Notes under the pieces: model-generated
The model's input: only the letters and a program-made list of their open reading frames with translations
Database searches by the model: none
What the model was told of the DNA's origin: nothing
Shown here: positions 9,112 through 18,200 of the stretch, in pieces
Position numbering within the stretch: position 1 is the stretch's first letter
Layout: every line of letters starts with the position of its first letter
NCBI RefSeq assembly: GCF_001021555.1
Contig: NZ_LDCP01000002.1
Span: 1 to 64,000 of the forward strand
DNA length: 64,000 nt
Reading direction: 5' to 3'
Source: Aurantiacibacter marinus
GTDB taxonomy: Bacteria; Pseudomonadota; Alphaproteobacteria; Sphingomonadales; Sphingomonadaceae
Translations under genes and position numbers: made by a program

Positions 9112-9123
9112 TTCCTATAGGAA
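9112..9123. promoter_or_regulatory. 12-bp perfect palindrome upstream of ilvD
   Basis: TTCCTATAGGAA is a perfect palindrome 38 bases before the ilvD start, in the only sizeable gap (99 bases) of this stretch. The position suits an operator or a transcript-start element. No known factor is recognised, and chance cannot be excluded for a 12-mer. Confidence 0.35.
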
Positions 9124-9161
9124 ATATCGAACCCGATCCGAAATTCGCAGGAAAGTTACTC

Positions 9162-11027
9162 ATGCCCGTCTATCGCTCACGCACCTCCACCCATGGCCGC
9201 AATATGGCCGGCGCGCGCGGACTGTGGCGCGCAACAGGTATGAAGGATGGCGATTTCGGCAAGCCGATCATCGCGATCGTCAACTCCTTCACCCAGTTCG
9301 TGCCGGGCCACGTCCATCTGAAAGACCTAGGCCAGCTGGTTGCGCGTCAGGTTGAGGCGGCGGGCGGCGTTGCCAAGGAATTCAATACGATAGCGGTCGA
9401 TGATGGAATTGCGATGGGGCATGACGGAATGCTCTATTCACTCCCAAGCCGAGATCTGATTGCCGATAGCGTCGAATATATGGTCAACGCGCATTGCGCC
9501 GATGCAATGGTCTGCATTTCCAATTGCGACAAGATAACGCCCGGAATGCTGATGGCAGCGATGCGGCTGAATGTGCCGGTGGTATTCGTATCCGGTGGGC
9601 CGATGGAAGCCGGCAAAATTGTCCTGAAAGGCAAGGAAGTCGCGCTCGATCTGGTCGATGCGATGGTTGCCGCAGCCGATGAAAGTTATTCCGACGAGGA
9701 AGTGGCGGAGATTGAACGCTCTGCCTGCCCGACCTGCGGCAGCTGTTCCGGTATGTTTACCGCCAATTCGATGAACTGCCTTACCGAAGCGCTGGGACTT
9801 TCGCTTCCCGGCAATGGTTCACAGCTCGCCACCCATTCTGACAGGCAGGGCCTGTTCGAGCGCGCAGGCCGCCTCGTCGTGACACTGGCAAAACGGTATT
9901 ACGAGGAAGATGACGCCAGCGTCCTGCCGCGTTCAATCGCCAGCTTTGAAGCTTTTGAAAACGCTGTCAGCCTGGATATCGCGATGGGCGGCTCCACCAA
10001 CACGGTGCTGCACCTGTTGGCTGCCGCACATGAGGCTGGGGTCGATTTCACGATGAAGGATATCGACCGGTTGAGCCGCCACGTGCCGTGCCTGTGCAAG
10101 GTCGCGCCGGCGAAAAGCGATGTTCATATGGAAGACGTTCACCGCGCGGGCGGGATCATGGCCATTCTGGGCCAATTGGACCGCGCTGGCCTCCTCCACA
10201 CCGCTTTGCCCACCGTGCACAGCCCGACGATGGGCGACGCGCTGGATGATTGGGACATTTCCCGGAACGCCAATCCCAAAGTGCATGAATTCTACAAAGC
10301 CGCGCCTGGCGGCGTACGGACACAGACCGCTTTCAGCCAATCCCGTCGCTGGGACGAGCTTGATCTTGACCGCGAAGGCGGGGTGATCCGCAGCAAGGAA
10401 CATGCCTTCAGCCAGGATGGCGGTCTGGCGGTGCTTTACGGCAATATCGCGCGTGACGGATGCATTGTGAAAACGGCGGGCGTGGATGACAGCATCCTTA
10501 CATTCTCCGGCCCTGCAAAGGTATTTGAAAGCCAGGATGCATCAGTCGATGCAATTCTGGCCGGCGAGATTGTTTCGGGCGATGTGGTTGTGATCCGGTA
10601 CGAAGGTCCGAAAGGCGGGCCGGGCATGCAGGAAATGCTTTATCCCACCAGCTATCTGAAATCGAAGGGCCTTGGTGCGGAATGCGCCTTGCTTACAGAC
10701 GGCAGATTTTCTGGCGGCACTTCCGGACTGTCCATCGGCCATGTTTCCCCGGAAGCGGGCGAGGGCGGTGAAATCGCTCTGGTAGAACCGGGTGACCGGA
10801 TCGATATCGACATTCCCAATCGCACGATCAATCTTGCCATATCGGATGAGGAATTTGCCCGTCGCCGTGCGGTGATGGAGGCGAAAGGTGATGCAGCCTG
10901 GGAGCCTGAAGAGCACCGGGAGCGCAAGGTTTCGCCTGCCTTGCAAGCCTATGCTGCAATGACCACGAGCGCTGCCCGCGGTGCGGTTCGCGATGTCTCG
11001 CAGATAACCGGAAAACGCAGATCATGA
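9162..11027 (+). CDS. ilvD: dihydroxy-acid dehydratase
   Basis: IlvD dehydrates 2,3-dihydroxy acids to the 2-keto acids in valine, leucine and isoleucine synthesis. At 621 residues it is the long E. coli-type enzyme. Iron-sulfur ligands are visible in [11 protein letters not shown] (C122) and [11 protein letters not shown] (C195), with the metal-site [11 protein letters not shown] before them and [11 protein letters not shown] near the C-terminus. An AGGAAAG ribosome site precedes the ATG. The gene overlaps the following lipoprotein by ATGA, so it heads a short operon with the lipoprotein, nnr and rlmD-like genes. Confidence 0.97.
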   Translation: MPVYRSRTSTHGRNMAGARGLWRATGMKDGDFGKPIIAIVNSFTQFVPGHVHLKDLGQLVARQVEAAGGVAKEFNTIAVDDGIAMGHDGMLYSLPSRDLIADSVEYMVNAHCADAMVCISNCDKITPGMLMAAMRLNVPVVFVSGGPMEAGKIVLKGKEVALDLVDAMVAAADESYSDEEVAEIERSACPTCGSCSGMFTANSMNCLTEALGLSLPGNGSQLATHSDRQGLFERAGRLVVTLAKRYYEEDDASVLPRSIASFEAFENAVSLDIAMGGSTNTVLHLLAAAHEAGVDFTMKDIDRLSRHVPCLCKVAPAKSDVHMEDVHRAGGIMAILGQLDRAGLLHTALPTVHSPTMGDALDDWDISRNANPKVHEFYKAAPGGVRTQTAFSQSRRWDELDLDREGGVIRSKEHAFSQDGGLAVLYGNIARDGCIVKTAGVDDSILTFSGPAKVFESQDASVDAILAGEIVSGDVVVIRYEGPKGGPGMQEMLYPTSYLKSKGLGAECALLTDGRFSGGTSGLSIGHVSPEAGEGGEIALVEPGDRIDIDIPNRTINLAISDEEFARRRAVMEAKGDAAWEPEEHRERKVSPALQAYAAMTTSAARGAVRDVSQITGKRRS

Positions 11028-11350
11028 AGCGACTGATCCTGATCTTGCCGCTATCGCTTGCCGCCTGTCTGGATGGCGGGGACGAAACTGCTGGAACCAG
11101 TGTCGAATGCGCACTTTCCGGTGCCGCGGGTTTCGCTGCCGATTGCACGATGGAGCGCGGGGAAGTTGACGGCCAGCGCCTGCTCACCGTGCGCCATCCC
11201 GATGGCGGTTTTCGCAGGTTTGAACTTGGCGTACCCGGGCGCGGTATTGTGACGGCCGATGGTGTGGAACAGGCAAATGTCGAACGGGGTAACGGCTTGA
11301 TCGAGGTTCGTGTCGGCTCTGACAGATATCGCCTCCCTGTGGCTGAATAG
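11024..11350 (+). CDS. small lipoprotein of unknown function
   Basis: This 108-residue protein begins [15 protein letters not shown], a textbook lipoprotein signal with C15 as the lipidation site. The mature part is small, with two further cysteines that could form a disulfide ([13 protein letters not shown]) and a beta-rich pattern ending [12 protein letters not shown]. It overlaps ilvD by 4 bases and ends 3 bases before the NAD(P)HX repair gene, so it is co-transcribed with them. I do not recognise a domain and its role is unknown. Confidence 0.75.
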   Translation: MKRLILILPLSLAACLDGGDETAGTSVECALSGAAGFAADCTMERGEVDGQRLLTVRHPDGGFRRFELGVPGRGIVTADGVEQANVERGNGLIEVRVGSDRYRLPVAE

Positions 11351-11353
11351 GCC

Positions 11354-12748
11354 ATGAAACCGCTTTGCCAGATACTCTCCACTGCGCAAATGCGAGCCGC
11401 AGAAGATGCGCTTGTTCAAGCAAGCGACAGCGTTGAAACCTTGATGGAGCGCGCCGGGACAGGCGCAGCAGAGTGGATCTGGCGGATGGCGGCCGGTCGA
11501 TCCGTCACCGTATTATGCGGCCCGGGAAACAACGGCGGGGATGGCTACGTCATCGCGCGGGCCCTGCAGGAACGCGGTCTGCATGTGGATGTGATCGCTC
11601 CTATCGCGCCCAAGACTGACGCTGCCCGAACGGCTCGAGCCCGTTGGGCTGGAGAGCCTGTGGAGCATGCAGACAATTGCATATTCGTAGATTGCCTGTT
11701 TGGAACGGGGCTTGGCAGGCCGATCGCGGATGACTTGCTGGTCTTGCTGCGCGAATTGGCACTGGCTCACCATTATTGCATTGCCGTTGATCTGCCCAGT
11801 GGGGTCGATAGCGACAATGGTGAGATGCTGAATGAAGCTCTGCCCAATTATGACCTTACGATAGCGCTGGGTGCGTGGAAATTCGCCCATTGGCTGGTTC
11901 CGGCAATGGTTCAAATGGGTGCAAAGCGGCTGGTCGATATCGGCATACAGCCTGGTCGCGATACAGCGCGGGTTTCTATTCCTCCGGTTTTCAAGGCGCC
12001 GGACCGGACTGCGCATAAATATTCACGTGGCTTACTGGCGGTGGTGGCTGGCGAAATGCATGGCGCCGCGATCCTTGCAGCCAAAGCCGCGCAGCACGGC
12101 GGTGCGGGATATGTGAAGATTTTTGCGGGCGAAGGGGATGATATGGCCACTCATCCGCCTGACCTGGTGGTTGATTGCGGATCGCTCTTCAACCCCGCTC
12201 CCGATCACCGGATTGATGCATTTCTGGTGGGTCCGGGACTTGGGCGAAGTGCGGAAGCGCGGGCGCGGCTTGATTGGGTCTTGTCTTGCGATTTACCAAC
12301 CGTCTGTGATGCAGATGCGCTGGTTTTGCTGGAGCCTCGCATGCTCGAAAAGCGCGACTGTCCGATCATTGTGACGCCGCATGCCGGCGAGCTTGAAGTC
12401 TTGGCGAATGTATTCGGGGCGGTCGGACTAGACAGGGCAGAGCAGGCCATTGAACTGGCTGAGGGAATAGAGGGCGTCCTGGTGGCGAAAGGCCCTGACA
12501 CTATGATCGCTGCGCCGGGCGCGCCGCTTGTTATCATGCCGTCCGCTACAAGCTGGCTGAGCACAGCGGGCACGGGTGATATCCTGGCAGGATTGATTGC
12601 CAGCAGGCTTGCAACGGGTATGGCTGCGCACGATGCTGCGGAACAGGGATGTTGGTTGCATGCACAGTCCGCGCGCAGAGCCGGTTCAGCCTTTTCGGCT
12701 TCTGATTTGAACGATTATATTTCAGATGCTTACGGAGAATTCATGTGA
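11354..12748 (+). CDS. nnr: bifunctional NAD(P)H-hydrate epimerase/dehydratase
   Basis: This protein repairs damaged NAD(P)H: the N-terminal YjeF domain epimerises hydrated NAD(P)HX and the C-terminal ribokinase-like domain dehydrates it using ADP or ATP. The 464-residue fusion has GPGNNGGDGYV at about 55-66 (epimerase), and VTPHAGEL plus STAGTGDILAG in the second half (dehydratase). The C-terminal catalytic GTGD motif is intact. It is followed by an overlapping GTG start (GTGA) of an RNA methyltransferase. Confidence 0.95.
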   Translation: MKPLCQILSTAQMRAAEDALVQASDSVETLMERAGTGAAEWIWRMAAGRSVTVLCGPGNNGGDGYVIARALQERGLHVDVIAPIAPKTDAARTARARWAGEPVEHADNCIFVDCLFGTGLGRPIADDLLVLLRELALAHHYCIAVDLPSGVDSDNGEMLNEALPNYDLTIALGAWKFAHWLVPAMVQMGAKRLVDIGIQPGRDTARVSIPPVFKAPDRTAHKYSRGLLAVVAGEMHGAAILAAKAAQHGGAGYVKIFAGEGDDMATHPPDLVVDCGSLFNPAPDHRIDAFLVGPGLGRSAEARARLDWVLSCDLPTVCDADALVLLEPRMLEKRDCPIIVTPHAGELEVLANVFGAVGLDRAEQAIELAEGIEGVLVAKGPDTMIAAPGAPLVIMPSATSWLSTAGTGDILAGLIASRLATGMAAHDAAEQGCWLHAQSARRAGSAFSASDLNDYISDAYGEFM

Positions 12749-13944
12749 GTGCATCTGAAGAAATCATCCGCATTGCCGCGAAGGGCGACGGAGTGACCGC
12801 AGAAGGGCAGCATGTCGCCTTTGCTGCACCGGGAGATACGGTGCTGCCTGATGGCAGTCTTATGCAAGGCCCGCATCACGCCGCACCGCCGTGTCGCCAT
12901 TTCGGCAAATGCGGCGGTTGCCAATTGCAGCACTGCGACGAGGAAACGCTGGCGCAGTTCGTATCCGACCGCGTTACCCATGCAGCCGCAGGGCAGGGCC
13001 TTAATCCGCAGTTGATAGCGCCGCCTGCCATGTCACCGCCGCATTCGCGTCGCCGTGCCAGTCTTCGCGCGATCAATGGTGGTGGTCGTCCTTCGATCGG
13101 CTTTAACGCCGCAGGGTCGCACAATCTGGTCAATTTGAGTGAATGCCATGTTCTCGCACCTGAACTGTTCGCTTTGATCGAGCCGCTGAGGAAGTACTTC
13201 GCGCCGCTTAAGCGCAAATATTCGATCGACATCGATCTGGCGAAGACTGATCAGGGTGTTGATTGCGGCCTAAAGGGCTTCATGCCTGATGGGCTGGAGC
13301 AGACCGAAAACCTGCTGGATTTCTGTCGTGATAATGGCCTTGCGCGCCTGACCCTAGATGCCGGTTATGGCGCGGAGGGCTTTTGGGAGCCAGAGCCTGT
13401 AACCGTAACGCTGGGCGGTATTCCGGTGGCCTATCCGGCAGGTGCATTTCTTCAGGCGACGGCTCACGGAGAAGCGGCGCTGGTTGGTGCGGCGCGTGAA
13501 TGGCTGGGCAATTGCGAGCATGTGGCAGACCTGTTTTCAGGCCTCGGCACGTTTGCCCTGGCACTTGGGCGAGGGCGAAAGGTACTGGCGGTGGAAGCAG
13601 ATCGGGCGGCTGTGCTCGCATGTCGCAGCGCGGCCAATCCTGCGCGTCTTCCGGTGGAAACGAGCCACCGCGACCTGTTCCGCAACCCCCTGCGTCCCGA
13701 CGAATTAAGCCAGTTCGACGGCGTTCTCCTCGATCCTCCACGGGCAGGTGCGCGCACTCAGATTGAGCAAATCGCAGCAAGTGGAATTGGCCGCGTTGTT
13801 TACATCAGCTGCAACCCTTCCAGCTGGTCGCGCGATTGCACGATGCTTCGCGATGCGGGTTATGTTTTGCAGGAATTGCGCCCGGTGGGGCAGTTTCGCT
13901 GGTCAACCCATGTCGAGCTGGCGAGCCTGTTCGTTAAGGGCTGA
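12745..13944 (+). CDS. 23S rRNA (uracil-5)-methyltransferase, RlmD/TrmA family
   Basis: This 399-residue SAM enzyme makes 5-methyluridine in RNA, most probably in 23S rRNA. Four cysteines (C50, C56, C59, C64 in the stretch from CRHFGKCGGC to QHC) form the N-terminal iron-sulfur site. The SAM site is DLFSGLGTFAL, the substrate motif is DPPRAGA, and the catalytic cysteine is C356 in VYISCNPSSW. The N-terminal TRAM domain is short compared with E. coli RlmD. The GTG start overlaps the nnr stop. The 3' end overlaps the convergent hydrolase gene by 42 bases. RlmC or TrmA specificity cannot be fully excluded. Confidence 0.87.
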   Translation: MSASEEIIRIAAKGDGVTAEGQHVAFAAPGDTVLPDGSLMQGPHHAAPPCRHFGKCGGCQLQHCDEETLAQFVSDRVTHAAAGQGLNPQLIAPPAMSPPHSRRRASLRAINGGGRPSIGFNAAGSHNLVNLSECHVLAPELFALIEPLRKYFAPLKRKYSIDIDLAKTDQGVDCGLKGFMPDGLEQTENLLDFCRDNGLARLTLDAGYGAEGFWEPEPVTVTLGGIPVAYPAGAFLQATAHGEAALVGAAREWLGNCEHVADLFSGLGTFALALGRGRKVLAVEADRAAVLACRSAANPARLPVETSHRDLFRNPLRPDELSQFDGVLLDPPRAGARTQIEQIAASGIGRVVYISCNPSSWSRDCTMLRDAGYVLQELRPVGQFRWSTHVELASLFVKG

Positions 13945-14700
13945 CAGGATCTGATCGAGAAGCCACGCGCTGTCTTCTCCCTTTGAGAAGGCGTGGTCGG
14001 CCTCGGCTCTGACTTCGACGTTATCGCCGCCTTGCCAAACCGCCCGAAAGGCCTGACCAGTGCGATCACGCCCTGCAATCAGATAGCGCACCTGACCGTC
14101 ATACGAGGCCATGGCGTTTGCCATGTCTTCCACCAGGCTGGATGGTGGTGCGCTGGACTTTAGAGCCGTTCGCACTCCGCTTGCCAGCTTTTTGAGTGAT
14201 ACTCCGCCTCGCAAGAAACGCAGTGCCTCACCCGGGTCCCTCAACTTGGCAACATAACGGGCGCGAATGGCCTCGGGCGGCATGACGCCAGATTGATCGT
14301 CCTCGAAAGTCCAAGGATTGGCCAAAACCAACGCATCGTAGCCCCCGCCGGCATTCAGCATCAGCGCGGTGGCGGCATCGCAATTGCCATACGCGATGAT
14401 TCGCTGGATATGCGGTGAGTTTTCGCGAAAGGCGGCGATCGCGGCGGCAAGATCATGCTCCGCACTGTGAAAGCCACTGTTGCTGCCGCTGCTGTCGCCC
14501 ACGCCGCGCCTGTCGAAACGGAAAACCGGATATCCTGCCGAAGCAACGCGGGCCGCCAGTGTCGCCAGGCCCGAGAAAGCACCGCTGCGGATTTCGTTTC
14601 CGCCAGTGACGATCAGCAGTCCGGAGTGTTCGTCACCTTCATCAAGGGTTCCGATCAGCGTGTCTTCCGCGCAAGGAAATGGGATATGTCGCCGGGTCAT
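13903..14700 (-). CDS. exosortase A system-associated hydrolase 1
   Basis: This 265-residue alpha/beta hydrolase belongs to the TIGR03100-type family found only beside XrtA. It is expected to act in the cytoplasm on an acyl or glycan intermediate of the exopolysaccharide pathway, but the substrate is not established. FDRRGVGDS and the late AEADHAF (general His) fit the fold. The nucleophile elbow reads GNCDA (105-109) rather than G-x-S-x-G, so the probable nucleophile is C107. It overlaps hydrolase 2 by 4 bases and is the last gene of the minus-strand XrtA operon; its 3' end also overlaps the RlmD-type gene. Confidence 0.87.
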   Translation of the reverse strand: MTRRHIPFPCAEDTLIGTLDEGDEHSGLLIVTGGNEIRSGAFSGLATLAARVASAGYPVFRFDRRGVGDSSGSNSGFHSAEHDLAAAIAAFRENSPHIQRIIAYGNCDAATALMLNAGGGYDALVLANPWTFEDDQSGVMPPEAIRARYVAKLRDPGEALRFLRGGVSLKKLASGVRTALKSSAPPSSLVEDMANAMASYDGQVRYLIAGRDRTGQAFRAVWQGGDNVEVRAEADHAFSKGEDSAWLLDQILSALNEQARQLDMG

Positions 14701-15374
14701 CCGATTTGCCCTACAACAAGCTCAGCCAGGGCGTCGGCCTGCTCATCATCACGTTCCGGCTCTGCGCGTAGCCATAATGCAGGCCCACCGATTTCGGCTT
14801 GCGTTATTATATGCTGGAAGGTGCCCGTTTGCGGTTCCGCTGCTTCGAGCCCGGTGAACAATTCAGCGCTGAGCTGCCAGCCTGCAAGCGCAATACCATC
14901 GGTTCGCGCGATCTTTTCCAGGTCTGCCATCACCTCTGCCTTGCCCGCCTCACGTGCAGCGATAGTGCGCGCTCTAAGCATGGCGCGCAGCTGTTTGGCA
15001 CCGGTCAGCGGCGCGTATTGCCATCCGGGAAGCTCTGGCGGAGCTAACAGCGCGCCAGCTCGCCAAGCAAGAACATGTGTGCACCCGAGCAATTCCGCTG
15101 CAGCATGGATTGCGGCACGCCATCCTGACAGGGTCACGTCTTCCAGCGGTACCAGACTTTCGTTGCAGCCCGGAAGATCGGCAAGAACGGAATCAAACCC
15201 CGCACGGTCAAGGCAGCGCATTACCGCGACTATCTGCGCGCGCAGCTTGTTATGTTCGTCAAACAAAGGAGGTATCATCAGGACATTGGCCCCGCGATCC
15301 TTCGTGAAAGCCAATGCCAGTTCGTGGGACACGCCGCCGCCGGACAGTGGGCAGGGCCATGTGCGTGTCAACAT
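14697..15374 (-). CDS. exosortase A system-associated hydrolase 2
   Basis: This 225-residue protein resembles the second XrtA-linked alpha/beta hydrolase family (TIGR03101). Visible features are PPLFDEHNKLRAQI, DLPGCNES and a degenerate elbow in the region VLAWRAGALL, where a serine nucleophile would be expected but is not seen. It may therefore be a non-catalytic or divergent partner of hydrolase 1. It lies 5 bases after the ACP stop and overlaps hydrolase 1 by ATGA. Family membership is well supported by context; the activity is unknown. Confidence 0.82.
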   Translation of the reverse strand: MLTRTWPCPLSGGGVSHELALAFTKDRGANVLMIPPLFDEHNKLRAQIVAVMRCLDRAGFDSVLADLPGCNESLVPLEDVTLSGWRAAIHAAAELLGCTHVLAWRAGALLAPPELPGWQYAPLTGAKQLRAMLRARTIAAREAGKAEVMADLEKIARTDGIALAGWQLSAELFTGLEAAEPQTGTFQHIITQAEIGGPALWLRAEPERDDEQADALAELVVGQIG

Positions 15375-15379
15375 CGGGC

Positions 15380-15673
15380 CTAGCCGTCAGCGCGCTTTTC
15401 AGCGAGGAAAGTCAGAAGCCCGCCGAACGTTTCCAGCATTTCGCCATCAACTTCGTCATCTTCAATGATGATATCCATGCGGTCTTCAATCTCGGTTAGC
15501 AGCCCGGCGACAGCCATCGAATCCAGTTCCGGCAAATGGCCGAATAGGCCGGAATCGGCATCCAGTTCTGCCACGCGGTCGTCTGACAGACCAAGGACGT
15601 CCTGCAAAACCTGTCGCAGAACAAGATCGATATCGCCGGTCTGCTCGACCGGAACGGGGAGTTTGCTCGCCAT
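15380..15673 (-). CDS. acyl carrier protein, exosortase A locus
   Basis: This 97-residue acidic protein has the phosphopantetheine motif ELDSM with S52 as the attachment serine. It is longer than the housekeeping AcpP (about 78 residues) and sits apart from fatty-acid synthesis genes, between the FemAB/GNAT-like protein and hydrolase 2. Together with the acyl-CoA ligase on the other strand it suggests that an acyl group is activated and carried for transfer to the polysaccharide or a protein. This role is inference; the ACP assignment is firm. Confidence 0.9.
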   Translation of the reverse strand: MASKLPVPVEQTGDIDLVLRQVLQDVLGLSDDRVAELDADSGLFGHLPELDSMAVAGLLTEIEDRMDIIIEDDEVDGEMLETFGGLLTFLAEKRADG

Positions 15674-15685
15674 AGGTCTGTCGCC

Positions 15686-16705
15686 CTAGCCAGCGAGATC
15701 GCGGCTGACAAGTTTGCGTAAAGCTGCCTTGCAGATGTCAGGCCAATTGCGCGGGCTGCCAGGGCGCAGACAGGAGAGCCGCCAACGTGTGCGTGTGTCC
15801 TCCATCCAGTCCCGCTTGTAAGGATCATCACCTGTACCGAAATCGACCATTGTGACGCCGTCTGTGTTGATGACATGCTGGAGTAATGCAGCAGTTACGG
15901 TTGTGCCTGGAGATAACGGCCTGGCGCTTTCCCGGTGCGCCAGCTTGTGAATGTAGGCGATCCCGCTGTCGACTGTCCAAAACTGCGCTGCCACCGGTGT
16001 GCCTTCGTGGCGGGCAAGGCCGAAACGGTATCGACCCGAAACGCTCTCACCCTCGGCAAAGCGGCGGAGCATGGCAGGGTCGCCTTCTTCCGGCTTCCAG
16101 CTGTCTGCGTAAATATCTTCGTAAAAGGCCCAGTCTTCGTCGGAAAAGCTGGTTGCCAGTGTCACTTCGACCTTTTTGGCCTTGCGTTTCAGTGTCGTGC
16201 GCACCCGGCCGGGGCGGTCGGCCAGATATTCGCAATAATCACGGCCCCGCAATTTCAGAATGTGGTTGGTGTCACAAGGAGAGCGCAGAACAATCCAGCC
16301 TGCTTTCTCGAAGGCATTGGCAAGGCGCCCCTCGGTGCCATCGTCTTCCGGTAACTTTGACAGCTCGACGCGGACTGTGCGGCGGGCAAGGTCGCGGGCG
16401 AGATCTTCCGCCATGGTACAGTCTGTCAATCCGCTGGTTCTCATATCTGCCCAGGTGAAGGCGTACCAATTGGTCAGGGATTCCATTCGCGCGCCGTTGC
16501 GCCGAAGCGGCAGCGTAACTGCGTCGCCGCCTTTGCGTATCGTGGCAAAAACCGGGGCCACGCCACTTTCTTCCAACAGGCGAAACCATTCTAGCCGAGC
16601 AAAAGGGCTGCTCGCAGACCAATCAAGCCCTTGCAGATCGTTAACCGTGTCGTGATAGCTGATCGCTGTCACTTGCTGCATATCCCCAAGAGGTTGAATG
16701 TCCAT
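15686..16705 (-). CDS. GNAT/FemAB-like acyltransferase, XrtA locus
   Basis: This 339-residue protein carries a BioF2/CelD-like acetyltransferase domain of GNAT fold (RVRTTLKRKAKKVEV, FGLARHEGTPVAAQFW, MVDFGTGDDPYKRDW). Such proteins transfer acyl or aminoacyl groups and are common beside XrtA, with an ACP next door as possible donor. The first ATG (16705) overlaps the start codon of the divergent acyl-CoA ligase; an in-frame ATG eight codons later (16681), preceded by GGGGAT, would remove the overlap. It heads the minus-strand operon GNAT-like protein, ACP, hydrolase 2, hydrolase 1. Its substrate is unknown. Confidence 0.8.
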   Translation of the reverse strand: MDIQPLGDMQQVTAISYHDTVNDLQGLDWSASSPFARLEWFRLLEESGVAPVFATIRKGGDAVTLPLRRNGARMESLTNWYAFTWADMRTSGLTDCTMAEDLARDLARRTVRVELSKLPEDDGTEGRLANAFEKAGWIVLRSPCDTNHILKLRGRDYCEYLADRPGRVRTTLKRKAKKVEVTLATSFSDEDWAFYEDIYADSWKPEEGDPAMLRRFAEGESVSGRYRFGLARHEGTPVAAQFWTVDSGIAYIHKLAHRESARPLSPGTTVTAALLQHVINTDGVTMVDFGTGDDPYKRDWMEDTRTRWRLSCLRPGSPRNWPDICKAALRKLVSRDLAG

Positions 16706-18200
16706 CGCGCCAAATTCCGTGCCACAGCCGTTAGATCACCTCGCAGATTGCGGGGCGGATGGCGATGCAGCGCTGATCCTGCGCGGGCAAACCCTTAGCT
16801 GGAAGGACTTAAGAACCCGTATTGCACGCATGGCAGCGTGGCTGGCAGAGCAGGTGCCCGAGACGGGGGCACGCGTTGCCACCTGGGCTGCAAAGGGTGA
16901 ACTGACTTGCCTGATGCCGCTTGCCGCTGCGCGGGCGGGGCTGGTCCATGTGCCTGTCAATCCGCTGCTGAAACACGCGCAAGTTCGCCATATATTGCAG
17001 GACTGTTCCGCTAGCCTGTTGGTTGCCAATTCGGGACGGCTTGGCTCGGTTGAACAGGGCGATCTTCCTGCTGCTTGCAAGGTTGTGGAGGAAAAGGAAC
17101 TCTGCGCCGTGCTAGATGGTTTTCATGGGGTCATGGGAATTTCGTCCGCAGATCCCGAAGATCTCTGCGCCATTCTTTACACCAGCGGATCGACCGGGCG
17201 ACCCAAGGGGGTGATGCTAAGCCACGCAAATCTCTGGCTCGGTGCCGTCAGCGTCGCGCATTATCTTGGCCTGCGGAGCGATGATGTTACCTTGGCAGTG
17301 CTGCCGCTCAGTTTCGACTACGGTCAGAACCAGCTTCTTTCGACATGGTTTGCAGGTGGCCGCGTTGCTCCCCTGGATTATTTGACGCCGCGAGATGTTA
17401 TCAAGGCTTGCGCGCGGCATGGTGTCACCACATTGGCCGCCGTGCCGCCGCTTTGGGTACAATTGACCGAGCAGGAATGGACGGCGGAGGCCGTCGCCCC
17501 CATGCGACGGATGACCAATAGCGGTGGCGCATTGACGACAGATCTCGTGCGCGATCTGCGCCGGATATTTCCAGCTGCACGGCTGTTCCCGATGTACGGT
17601 CTGACCGAAGCCTTCCGCTCAACTTACCTCGATCCCGATCTGGTGGACAGTCACCCGACTTCCATGGGCACCGCTATTCCATTCGCCGAAATTCTGGTGG
17701 TCGATGACAAGGGACAGGTCGCCAATGAGGGGGAGCTTGTCCACTGCGGACCGCTGGTGGCGGAGGGGTATTGGCAGGATCCCGAACGCACTGCGGTTCG
17801 CTTCAAGCCGGCACCGGTTGCATCGCGATACGGCGGCACAGCAGTCTGGTCCGGCGATACGGTCCGCCGCGAAGAGGATGGCTTGCTGTATTTTGTCGGG
17901 CGCGACGACGCGATGATAAAAAGTGCGGGCAACCGGATCAGTCCGCAGGAAATCGAAGATGTCGCACTGGCCACAGGTCTTGCAGATGAAGCGGTCGCTT
18001 TTGGCATCGCCGATGACCGGCTGGGTCATGCGATTCATCTGGTCATGCGTGGCAGCGGCGATGAGGACGCCATGCGAAAGGCACTGCGCAGTGAATTGCC
18101 CAATTTCATGCAGCCTGCAATCATCCGGCGGGTTGACGTCATGCCGCTGAATGCCAACGGCAAGATTGACCGCGCGCGATTGAAAGAGGAGGCGGAATGA
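16698..18200 (+). CDS. acyl-CoA ligase (AMP-forming), exosortase A system-associated
   Basis: This is a 500-residue ANL-superfamily enzyme of the TIGR03098 type. It should adenylate a carboxylic acid and load it onto CoA or the nearby ACP. The P-loop is YTSGSTGRPKGVM at about 167-180, with MYGLTE and the hinge/C-terminal YFVGRDDAMIKSAGNRI and catalytic-lysine segment NANGKIDR. It begins at an ATG after AAGAGG and overlaps the next gene by ATGA. It is the first gene of the long plus-strand XrtA operon. The acid it activates is not known. Confidence 0.92.
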   Translation: MSIAPNSVPQPLDHLADCGADGDAALILRGQTLSWKDLRTRIARMAAWLAEQVPETGARVATWAAKGELTCLMPLAAARAGLVHVPVNPLLKHAQVRHILQDCSASLLVANSGRLGSVEQGDLPAACKVVEEKELCAVLDGFHGVMGISSADPEDLCAILYTSGSTGRPKGVMLSHANLWLGAVSVAHYLGLRSDDVTLAVLPLSFDYGQNQLLSTWFAGGRVAPLDYLTPRDVIKACARHGVTTLAAVPPLWVQLTEQEWTAEAVAPMRRMTNSGGALTTDLVRDLRRIFPAARLFPMYGLTEAFRSTYLDPDLVDSHPTSMGTAIPFAEILVVDDKGQVANEGELVHCGPLVAEGYWQDPERTAVRFKPAPVASRYGGTAVWSGDTVRREEDGLLYFVGRDDAMIKSAGNRISPQEIEDVALATGLADEAVAFGIADDRLGHAIHLVMRGSGDEDAMRKALRSELPNFMQPAIIRRVDVMPLNANGKIDRARLKEEAE

